Part shown: positions 1-5,281 of the stretch, one piece after another
How the letters are laid out: each line of letters opens with the position of its first letter
Numbering within the stretch: the stretch's first letter is position 1
Assembly: GCA_025800305.1 (NCBI GenBank)
Contig: JAOXRY010000125.1
Coordinates: 1 to 5,559 of the forward strand
DNA length: 5,559 nt
Direction: 5' to 3'
Source of the DNA: Campylobacterales bacterium
GTDB lineage: Bacteria > Campylobacterota > Campylobacteria > Campylobacterales > SZUA-545
The notes under the pieces: generated by a model
Databases searched by the model: none
What the model was told of the DNA's origin: nothing
Seen by the model: only the letters and a program-made list of their open reading frames with translations
Translations under genes and position numbers: made by a program

Positions 1-16
1 TTATTAAGTAAACCTT

Positions 17-679
17 ATGGCTTTTACCCTAACAAACCAGTCTTTGTTTTACGGAGACTGGAAAGTTGTTGACAATATTTCATTAGAGATCAAAGAGGGA
101 GAAAGAGTCGCTCTTCTTGGAAAAAGCGGAAGTGGAAAAAGTACGCTTATTCGTCATCTCTACTCCATTAAAAGCGAAGAGTCATCATACATTCCCCAAG
201 AGCTTGGAATTGTGGATAATCTTTCTACTTTTCATAATGTGTATATGGGAAGGCTAGATTCTTATAGCACACTTTTTAATATTAGAAATTTGATAGTGCC
301 ATGCAAAAAAATAAAACAAGAGGTGGAAGAGATCTTAAAAACTCTTCATCTCTCTGATTTTATTAATAAAAGATGCGGTGAGCTTTCAGGTGGACAGAGA
401 CAACGCTCCGCTATTGCTAGATCTCTTTTTGGAAAAAGAGATGTACTTTTAGCAGATGAGCCAATCTCAGCGTTAGATGAATTTTTAACAGGGAGAGTTT
501 TAGAGACTTTAAAAACTAACTTTCAAACTATGGTTGTTGCCCTTCATAATGTAGATGTTGCCACAGAGCATTTTGATAGAGTGATTGGACTAAAAAACGG
601 GAAAGTGGTTATTGATAAATCTTGCGACTCTTTAACAGAACAAGATAGAAAAGATCTCTATGAGAGTTTTGGAGATTAA
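17..679 (+). CDS. phnC: PhnC-like ABC transporter ATP-binding protein (phosphonate/phosphate-type importer)
   Basis: This is a cytoplasmic ATPase subunit that would power uptake through the permease encoded next. All ABC motifs are visible: Walker A GKSGSGKS (residues 35-42), Q-loop Gln61 in YIPQ, signature LSGGQ (123-127), Walker B VLLADE (143-148) and H-loop His177 in VALHN. The stretch IVDNLSTFHNVYMGRL (65-80) after the Q-loop resembles PhnC proteins, which is the main reason for the substrate-class call. At 220 residues it is shorter than the usual 250-260. Only about 20 residues separate the Walker A lysine from the Q-loop, where E. coli PhnC has roughly 50, so the beta subdomain is cut down. 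The ATG at 17 fits the family start, although no clear Shine-Dalgarno is seen in the 16 bases available. The stop overlaps the permease start by 20 bases, indicating an operon with coupled translation. ABC ATPase is certain; phosphonate as substrate is inferred and could equally be phosphite, phosphate or another oxyanion. Confidence 0.85.
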   Translation: MAFTLTNQSLFYGDWKVVDNISLEIKEGERVALLGKSGSGKSTLIRHLYSIKSEESSYIPQELGIVDNLSTFHNVYMGRLDSYSTLFNIRNLIVPCKKIKQEVEEILKTLHLSDFINKRCGELSGGQRQRSAIARSLFGKRDVLLADEPISALDEFLTGRVLETLKTNFQTMVVALHNVDVATEHFDRVIGLKNGKVVIDKSCDSLTEQDRKDLYESFGD

Positions 680-2162
680 TAGAGATAGAAGATATAGAAA
701 CATAACTTCTATATTTCTTCTAGTAGCGTTTATCTCTTTTTTAGGTGCTGACCTTAGTATTACAACACTAGATCCATTCACTGAGATCTCTAAGTTTTTT
801 CTCTCTATTTCCCAGATAAGTTTTACTAATATAGGTGAGATCTTTGAAGCACTGATAACAACCGTTGCAGTAGCGCTTACCTCTCTAATTTTCTCAGTAA
901 TATTCGGATTTATCCTCTCTATCTATTTTAGGTATAAAGTTGTAGCTACCTCTTTAGCTGTTCTTAGATCTATTCACGAACTGTTTTGGGCTTTAATCTT
1001 TTTACAGATCTTTGGGCTAACAGCTCTTACAGGAATCTTAGCCATCATTATCCCCTACTCCGCAATCCTTGCAAAAGTTTACGCTGAGATCTTAGAAGAG
1101 AAACAACACATAAAAAGAGAGAACTTCCCTAAAGGGGTTACCAGTATCACTTTCTTTCTTTTTGCAAAACTTCCCGATGCACTTCCTGAGATCTGGACAT
1201 ATACTTCTTACCGCTTTGAGTGTGCTTTAAAATCATCTGCAATTTTAGGGTTTATTGGGCTTGGGACTTTAGGATTCTTTCTAGAGTCTAGTTTTATGCA
1301 AGGGTATTACAATGAAGTATGGCTTATCTTAATTCTTTTTTATATCTTAGTTGCTACTATAAAGTATTGGCTTAATAAGTTTACATTTCTTCCTCTTCTC
1401 ATCTTTTTAATAACAAAACTAGATTTTTCAGCTCATATTGAAACATCAAATATTATTAGATTTTTCACAGAAGATATTGTTCCTTATCCAATCAAAGAAG
1501 GCGGTGGAATTGTAGAGACTTTCAACTGGGCAAAAGAGATCTTTTTAGAAGAAGCACTTACTGGAATATATAACACTTTTTTAGTTACTCAGATCTCACT
1601 AGTGGCAACGGGGATTGTTGCTTTGCTTCTTTTTCCTTTTATCTCCAACAAGATGTTAGGGAAAAAATCTACGTTTTTTGGAAACATTCTTTTGGTTGTA
1701 TTACGTTCAACTCCTGAGTATATTTTAGCTTATCTATTCCTCCAACTTTGGGGTCCATCTATGCTACCTGCTATTGTTGCTCTGATGCTTCACAACGGTG
1801 CTATTATCGCTCACTTGGTAGGAAATAGCTCCAATACTCTTAAATTAAGAGTAGATCTTCCCAAAAAAAGAAACGATAGATACTTTTACGAGATCCTCCC
1901 AAGAATATACCCAACATTCTTAGCTTTTCTTTTTTACAGATGGGAAGTTATCATGAGAGAGAGTGCAATCTTAGGAATCTTAGGTGTACAAACTTTAGGA
2001 TTTTTTATAGATAGTGCTATTAGTGAGTTTGCTCTAGACAAAATGTTTTTTCTTTTAATGATAACTGCGTTACTAAATATTTTAGTTGATAAAATTTCAA
2101 GACAGGTAAGAAATTATTTAAGAATTAAACATAAAATTAATAATAGCTGTAACCTCCTTTAA
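660..2162 (+). CDS. phnE: PhnE-like ABC permease with two fused permease domains
   Basis: This is an inner-membrane channel subunit of the importer powered by the preceding ATPase. The 500-residue protein holds two copies of a PhnE-like permease domain, about residues 62-235 and 297-480, joined by a hydrophobic linker. The copies align by eye: VLRSIHELFWALIFLQIFG (101-119) matches VLRSTPEYILAYLFLQLWG (347-365), and SAILGFIGLGTLGFF (193-207) matches SAILGILGVQTLGFF (435-449). The repeat offset is about 242-246 residues. The second block is the coupling-helix region, which docks on the ATPase. Single-domain PhnE is about 260-280 residues and works as a homodimer, so this chain probably forms the whole channel alone. 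The N-terminus (residues 15-32) is hydrophobic and uncleaved in appearance. The ATG at 660 lies inside the end of the ATPase gene; a TTG at 669 is a possible alternative start. The gene ends three bases before a palindromic regulator site for the next gene. Permease is certain; substrate is inferred. Confidence 0.87.
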   Translation: MRVLEINRDRRYRNITSIFLLVAFISFLGADLSITTLDPFTEISKFFLSISQISFTNIGEIFEALITTVAVALTSLIFSVIFGFILSIYFRYKVVATSLAVLRSIHELFWALIFLQIFGLTALTGILAIIIPYSAILAKVYAEILEEKQHIKRENFPKGVTSITFFLFAKLPDALPEIWTYTSYRFECALKSSAILGFIGLGTLGFFLESSFMQGYYNEVWLILILFYILVATIKYWLNKFTFLPLLIFLITKLDFSAHIETSNIIRFFTEDIVPYPIKEGGGIVETFNWAKEIFLEEALTGIYNTFLVTQISLVATGIVALLLFPFISNKMLGKKSTFFGNILLVVLRSTPEYILAYLFLQLWGPSMLPAIVALMLHNGAIIAHLVGNSSNTLKLRVDLPKKRNDRYFYEILPRIYPTFLAFLFYRWEVIMRESAILGILGVQTLGFFIDSAISEFALDKMFFLLMITALLNILVDKISRQVRNYLRIKHKINNSCNLL

Positions 2163-2164
2163 TT

Positions 2165-2186
2165 TTAATTGATTTAAATCAATTAA
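2165..2186 (+). promoter_or_regulatory. FNR/CRP-family operator (TTGAT-N4-ATCAA)
   Basis: A perfect 22-base palindrome contains the exact FNR consensus TTGAT-TTAA-ATCAA at 2169-2182. Its centre lies between 2175 and 2176, about 40.5 bases upstream of the start point predicted from the TATAAT at 2204-2209. That is the class II activator position. It begins three bases after the permease stop codon and has no G/C-rich stem or T-run, so it is a poor terminator candidate. The half-sites are seen; which FNR/CRP-type protein binds is not shown by the sequence. Confidence 0.72.
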
Positions 2187-2203
2187 TTCCTTCAAAATTC
2201 TAT

Positions 2204-2209
2204 TATAAT
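2204..2209 (+). promoter_or_regulatory. -10 element of the CopD-like gene promoter
   Basis: A consensus TATAAT sits 31 bases before the start codon at 2241. The hexamer 17 bases upstream (2181-2186, AATTAA) is not a good -35, and this position is taken by the downstream edge of the FNR-type palindrome, as expected for an activator-dependent promoter. The predicted start point is near 2216, giving a leader of about 25 nucleotides that carries the ribosome binding site AAGGA at 2231-2235, five bases before the ATG. Confidence 0.65.
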
Positions 2210-2240
2210 AATGGTTATCAAATTTATTTAAAGGATTAAA

Positions 2241-2681
2241 ATGATTGATGGCTATACTATAGCTCAGATTATCCATCTACTTTGCGGAATCGCTTTTCTA
2301 GGATTTATCTTTGCCGATGTCTTTATATTACCAGTTCTAAAAACAAAATACGACCCAAAACAGACACAAGAAATAAAACAGACAATTTCCGATAGAGGAA
2401 GAAAAGTCTTTCCTATTACTGTACTTATAATTGTTCTTAGTGGTGGTTTTATGATGAGTAGATATATCAATTCAGATCTAGGAGTGTTCAATACCTCTTT
2501 ACAACAACTCTTAATGATAAAAATCATCTTAGCATTTTTTATTGTCAGCGGTATTATTTTTTCTCTAACAAGAAGAGCTATGGGAAAGCAACCTCATCCA
2601 AAAATGAAGTATTTTCATAGTTTTGTATTTATCTTAGGAGTGATTATTGTTTTATTGGCTAAAGTGATGTTTGTTGTTTAA
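2241..2681 (+). CDS. Four-helix CopD-like integral membrane protein
   Basis: A 146-residue inner-membrane protein with four predicted transmembrane segments at about residues 6-32, 56-75, 88-110 and 124-145. His12 in the first helix and His126 at the start of the fourth are in positions where CopD/HemJ-like families carry histidines, and Lys94 and Lys141 lie in or next to helices 3 and 4. The overall layout resembles the CopD/UPF0093-type superfamily, but the aromatic residues typical of HemJ helix 1 are absent, so I do not call it HemJ. Histidine pairs in such bundles can bind heme or copper; here that is inference. The ATG is preceded by AAGGA with five-base spacing. It appears to be its own transcription unit under an FNR/CRP-type site, which hints at a role in respiration, heme or metal handling at low oxygen. 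It converges with the acetyltransferase remnant; no strong terminator is seen in the 48 bases between. Confidence 0.7.
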   Translation: MIDGYTIAQIIHLLCGIAFLGFIFADVFILPVLKTKYDPKQTQEIKQTISDRGRKVFPITVLIIVLSGGFMMSRYINSDLGVFNTSLQQLLMIKIILAFFIVSGIIFSLTRRAMGKQPHPKMKYFHSFVFILGVIIVLLAKVMFVV

Positions 2682-2729
2682 CAATTTTTGTCAGCTTATT
2701 TCTTTAGAAGATACAGGTATTTCATTCAA

Positions 2730-3116
2730 TTATTGAAGCTTACTTAATAAATTTGCCTTTACTGATTTCCATTCACTTTCAATAATTGAATAAACTACAG
2801 TATCTCTATAAGAACCATCTTTTAATATCTGATGATTACGTAATATTCCATCTTTTTTTGCCCCTAATCTTTCTATAGCTGTTCTTGATTTTTCATTGAA
2901 ATAATGTGTACGAAATTCAACAGCAATTCCATTATAGTTTTCAAAAATATTCTCCAAAAGTAGTAGCTTACACTCTGTATTTACTGCTGTTCGTCTTACA
3001 GATTCAGAATACCAAGTATAGCCAATTATTACACGTCTATTTCCAGAATCAACATTATAATACCGAGTAGTTCCTACAATATTTTTTGAATTGGGGTAAC
3101 AAAGATTTTTTAAAAA
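2730..3116 (-). pseudogene. 5'-truncated GNAT acetyltransferase remnant (RimJ/RimL type)
   Basis: The minus-strand frame is open from the 3' end of tRNA-Asn to a TAA at 2732-2730, about 128 codons. Its reading matches the C-terminal two thirds of RimJ/RimL-type GNAT N-acetyltransferases: a beta-strand segment GTTRYYNVDSGNRRV, then IGYTW, the acetyl-CoA-binding region RRTAVNTECKLLLLE, then NEKSRTAIERLGAKKDGILR and RDTVVYSIIESEW near the end. Family members run about 180-220 residues, so some 60-90 N-terminal residues are missing. Going upstream, the frame runs into the tRNA gene and meets a stop in its anticodon region (3158-3156). No ATG or GTG start lies in frame; the only usual start codon is a TTG at 2957, which would give a 75-residue piece lacking the acetyl-CoA site. 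No internal stop or frameshift is seen, so the loss looks like a single truncation and may be recent. It is most likely nonfunctional. Confidence 0.75.
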
Positions 3117-3117
3117 G

Positions 3118-3192
3118 TGGCTCCGGATGTAGGATTCGAACCTACGACCAAATGGTTAACAGCCATCTACTCTACCACTGAGCTAATCCGGA
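3118..3192 (-). tRNA. tRNA-Asn (anticodon GUU), CCA encoded
   Basis: The minus strand folds as a complete tRNA. The acceptor strands TCCGGAT (3192-3186) and ATCCGGA (3128-3122) pair over seven bases, the discriminator is G at 3121, and CCA is encoded at 3120-3118. The D-arm begins GCTCAGTGGTAGAG, the anticodon loop CTGTTAA carries GTT at 3160-3158 closed by GATGG/CCATT with one G-U pair, and the T-arm is GTAGG-TTCGAAT-CCTAC. It decodes AAC and AAU. A T5 run begins two bases after the CCA and may help end transcription. It lies between the radical SAM gene and the truncated acetyltransferase, both on the same strand. Confidence 0.97.
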
Positions 3193-3210
3193 ACATTTAG
3201 AAGTTTGTTT

Positions 3211-3226
3211 TCACTTGTTTAAGTGA
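3211..3226 (-). other. Hairpin in the 5' leader of pre-tRNA-Asn
   Basis: A perfect six-base-pair inverted repeat with a four-base loop (TCACTT-GTTT-AAGTGA on the plus strand) lies between the predicted tRNA promoter and the mature 5' end. It would form a small stem at or near the very 5' end of the leader RNA. It has no T-run, so it is not a terminator; a role in RNA processing or stability is only a guess. Confidence 0.4.
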
Positions 3227-3232
3227 GCCGAA

Positions 3233-3261
3233 ATTATAATCGTTTTAACCTTAAATGTCAA
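3233..3261 (-). promoter_or_regulatory. Consensus sigma70 promoter of tRNA-Asn
   Basis: On the minus strand a perfect -35 TTGACA (3261-3256) and a perfect -10 TATAAT (3238-3233) are separated by exactly 17 bases. This is a full-consensus housekeeping promoter, with a predicted start about 33 bases upstream of the tRNA 5' end. The discriminator region after the -10 is G/C-rich (CGGC), as in many stringently controlled stable-RNA promoters. The -35 lies within the last codons of the radical SAM gene. Confidence 0.85.
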
Positions 3262-4165
3262 GAGTTTTTGTATAAAAAATTTGATTATTTTTTTCTACCT
3301 TTTTTAAATCACCTTTTAAAAGGATTTGTTGAAGGATATCCATAGATTTCTCATCAAAAAGAGTCTCTATTTCCTCTTCACTTAAAGGTCTTTTTTCTAC
3401 AGTTTTTAAGATCTCATCTTCTATATAGGTAGATTTTTTTGAATCTTTTTTTCTAGAAACTACATTAACTTTATTTGAATCAAAATATGAGGCAAGTTCA
3501 AAAAGTCTTTCATTGGAAACAGGCTGTACATTATAAGCAGGAGGTCTTTCTATCGTTCCTAAATCAATACGATCATACACCACTGTATTTAGGAAATCAC
3601 CTATCTCTTTTATTTCTTCATCTGAATCATTTACATTTTTTATTATCAAAACCTCAATAATAAAATCACCTCTAAAAGTTTTTGAAAAATAACTAATTCC
3701 TTTTTTAATATCTTCAATATCTATATCTAAAGGTCTATCTATTTTATTAAAGGTTTTTTTACTAAAAGCATCAAGGGAGACTTTAACAACATCAAACTCT
3801 CTTAAAATTTTTTGTATCTCTTCCTTATTTATTGTTGAACCATTGGTAAGAATCAACTTTCTTTGTTCATACCTACTATTTAAAGAAATAATTAGATCCC
3901 ATAGATAAGGATAGAGTGTAGGCTCTCCATTGGCAGTTACTGTCAAAATCTCAACTTCTGGATGGTTTTCTAAAGATTCATCAATATCTTCTATAATTTC
4001 TGATGTGAGAATAGGTTCTGCTATTTTATCAACAGTTTTTTCTCTACCAAGTTCACAATAAAGACAGTCAAAATTACAGGATTTTTCAAAAGGGGAAAGG
4101 TCAATGCCCAGTGACAAGCCAAATCTTCGACTTGCAACTGGACCAAATGTAGTCTTACTATTCAT
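3251..4165 (-). CDS. Radical SAM protein, COG0731 (TYW1-like) family
   Basis: A 304-residue soluble enzyme expected to carry one [4Fe-4S] cluster and to cleave S-adenosylmethionine to a 5'-deoxyadenosyl radical. The cluster motif CX3CX2C is C30-NFD-C34-LY-C37. Other radical SAM core features are NGEPTL (79-84, the GE motif that holds the SAM amino group), LTNGS (106-110) and VKVSLDA (127-133). The N-terminal FGPVASRRFGLSLGIDLSP (7-25) is the hallmark of COG0731, the group named after the archaeal wyosine synthetase TYW1. Residues from about 240 on look like a small winged-helix-type tail. Bacteria are not known to make wyosine, so the true substrate here is unknown; tRNA or another nucleic acid is a guess. 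The ATG follows AAGGA with a five-base gap. A terminator separates it from hemE upstream, and I see no convincing promoter of its own. Its last codons carry the -35 of the tRNA-Asn promoter. Confidence 0.85.
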   Translation of the reverse strand: MNSKTTFGPVASRRFGLSLGIDLSPFEKSCNFDCLYCELGREKTVDKIAEPILTSEIIEDIDESLENHPEVEILTVTANGEPTLYPYLWDLIISLNSRYEQRKLILTNGSTINKEEIQKILREFDVVKVSLDAFSKKTFNKIDRPLDIDIEDIKKGISYFSKTFRGDFIIEVLIIKNVNDSDEEIKEIGDFLNTVVYDRIDLGTIERPPAYNVQPVSNERLFELASYFDSNKVNVVSRKKDSKKSTYIEDEILKTVEKRPLSEEEIETLFDEKSMDILQQILLKGDLKKVEKNNQIFYTKTLDI

Positions 4166-4190
4166 TAATATCCTTTTTAAGCAAAGCTAT

Positions 4191-4216
4191 AAAAAGGACT
4201 CTTCGGCAGAGTGCCC
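4191..4216 (-). terminator. Rho-independent terminator after hemE
   Basis: Read on the minus strand, GG-C-ACTCT-GCCGA-AGAGT-CC folds into a five-base-pair stem extended by two G-C pairs across a single bulged C, followed at once by TTTTT (4195-4191). It lies about 30 bases after the hemE stop and 26 bases before the radical SAM start codon, so it should end or attenuate transcription of the yqhA-hemE unit. Confidence 0.68.
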
Positions 4217-4232
4217 AAGCGACTAGTCGCTT
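4217..4232. repeat. 16-base perfect palindrome AAGCGACTAGTCGCTT
   Basis: A perfect palindrome sits between the hemE stop and the terminator. In RNA it would form a six-base-pair stem with a CUAG loop, directly before the terminator hairpin, giving two tandem hairpins at the hemE 3' end. It could stabilise the hemE mRNA 3' end or bind a dimeric protein; neither is shown. No second copy is seen in the window. Confidence 0.6.
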
Positions 4233-4243
4233 TGTAATCACTA

Positions 4244-5281
4244 TTACTTCTTACTCACTCTTTGACACTCTGATACAAAGTGTTTTGCATTTTCAACAGG
4301 AACATCTGGCAAGATTCCATGACCAAGGTTAAAGATATGACCTTCACCTTCCATTATCTCTTGGATTGCTTCCACACATTTTGTAGTCTCCTCTTTTGAG
4401 TAGAGTCTGCAAGGCTCCATGTTTCCTTGAAGAACATACTTATCTCCAAGTTTCTCTTTTGCCATTGCCATAGGAGTTCCCCAATCAACACCAAAAACAT
4501 CAAAGTTTCCATAAACTAAACCTCTCTCAATAAAAGCAGAGATTCCTTTAGGAAACATAATTACTGGGATTTCAGGGTATTTCTCTTTTAAGTATTCTGC
4601 GATTTCCACCATATACTTCCAAGAGAATTCATCATATTTTGAAGGCTCAATAGCCGCCGCCCAAGAATCAAAGATCTGAACAACATCAGCTCCAGCTTCA
4701 ATTTGCTTCTCCATGTAGATTTTTACAACATCAGTTACTTTTCTTAGAATCTTATGTAAAAGTTCTGGATTAGAATACATCATCTTCTTACAGATATTAT
4801 AAGTCTTTGTCCCCTGCCCTTCAATCATGTATGTTGCAAGAGTCCAAGGAGCACCTGTAAAACCGATTAGGGCTTTATCTTCTGGTAACTGCTCTTTTAA
4901 TAGTTTAATTGTTTCATATACATATGTAAGTTTACTAGCCGCTTCCTCACCACCAATTAATCTGTCTAGATCTGCTTCTGTTTTAATTGGATCTGCAAAC
5001 TTCGGACCTTCACCTTTTACAAATGAAAGATCCATTCCCATCTCATCTGGAATAACAAGGATATCACTAAATAAAATAGCAGCGTCAACACCAACGATAT
5101 CTAAAGGCTGGATAGTTACCTCTGCCGCACGTTCTGGTGCATGGCAAAGGTTTAAAAAGCTTCCCATTTCATTTCTCACAGCCATATATTCTGGAAGATA
5201 TCTTCCAGCTTGTCTCATCATCCACACAGGAGTGTACGGAGTTGTTTTTCTTAAACACGCATCTACAAAAATTTTACTCAA
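4244..5281 (-). CDS. hemE: Uroporphyrinogen decarboxylase HemE
   Basis: This cytoplasmic enzyme converts uroporphyrinogen III to coproporphyrinogen III by removing four carboxyl groups in heme synthesis. The 345-residue length is normal for the family. Signature MRQAGRYLPEY is at residues 22-32, with the substrate-binding arginines R23 and R27. Catalytic Asp is D73 in FSDILV, Tyr151 lies in PWTLATYMIEGQG, Ser206 in IFDSWAA and His321 in NLGHG, so all key residues are present. The start is a TTG at 5281: it gives the expected MSKIFVDAC N-terminus, follows AGGGA with a five-base gap, and shares the bases TTGA with the stop of the upstream gene; the next methionine is inside the signature region. 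Overlap with yqhA on the same strand implies translational coupling in one operon. A terminator follows the stop codon. Confidence 0.97.
   Translation of the reverse strand: MSKIFVDACLRKTTPYTPVWMMRQAGRYLPEYMAVRNEMGSFLNLCHAPERAAEVTIQPLDIVGVDAAILFSDILVIPDEMGMDLSFVKGEGPKFADPIKTEADLDRLIGGEEAASKLTYVYETIKLLKEQLPEDKALIGFTGAPWTLATYMIEGQGTKTYNICKKMMYSNPELLHKILRKVTDVVKIYMEKQIEAGADVVQIFDSWAAAIEPSKYDEFSWKYMVEIAEYLKEKYPEIPVIMFPKGISAFIERGLVYGNFDVFGVDWGTPMAMAKEKLGDKYVLQGNMEPCRLYSKEETTKCVEAIQEIMEGEGHIFNLGHGILPDVPVENAKHFVSECQRVSKK

Noticed and set aside
2165..2186. The palindrome after the permease gene as a transcription terminator
   Set aside because: The stem would be almost entirely A-T and no T-run follows; the match to the FNR box and its spacing to a -10 explain it better.
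2264..2527. Minus-strand open frame of 87 codons opposite the CopD-like gene
   Set aside because: It lies wholly inside a convincing membrane protein gene, has no recognisable domain and no ribosome binding site that stands out.
2241..2681. The four-helix protein as HemJ (protoporphyrinogen oxidase)
   Set aside because: Length and layout are similar, but the typical HemJ helix 1 pattern with a tryptophan after the histidine and the Leu-Pro-Arg motif are missing.
2670..2700. Terminator for the CopD-like gene at TTGTTTAACAATTTTT
   Set aside because: The arms TTGTT and AACAA leave a loop of only one base and the stem is A-T rich, so a stable hairpin is unlikely.
3475..3660. Plus-strand open frame of 61 codons opposite the radical SAM gene
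   Set aside because: It is a His/Leu/Gln-rich shadow of the conserved minus-strand gene, with no support of its own.
4179..4214. Promoter for the radical SAM gene with TATAGC at 4191-4186 as -10
   Set aside because: No -35 at suitable spacing, and the resulting start point would fall almost on the ribosome binding site.
4203..4250. Resemblance of the hemE-radical SAM gap to part of a tRNA (a TTTGTAATC anticodon-loop-like stretch)
   Set aside because: No acceptor pairing, no TTCGA T-loop and no D-arm can be built around it; the bases are better explained by the palindrome and terminator.
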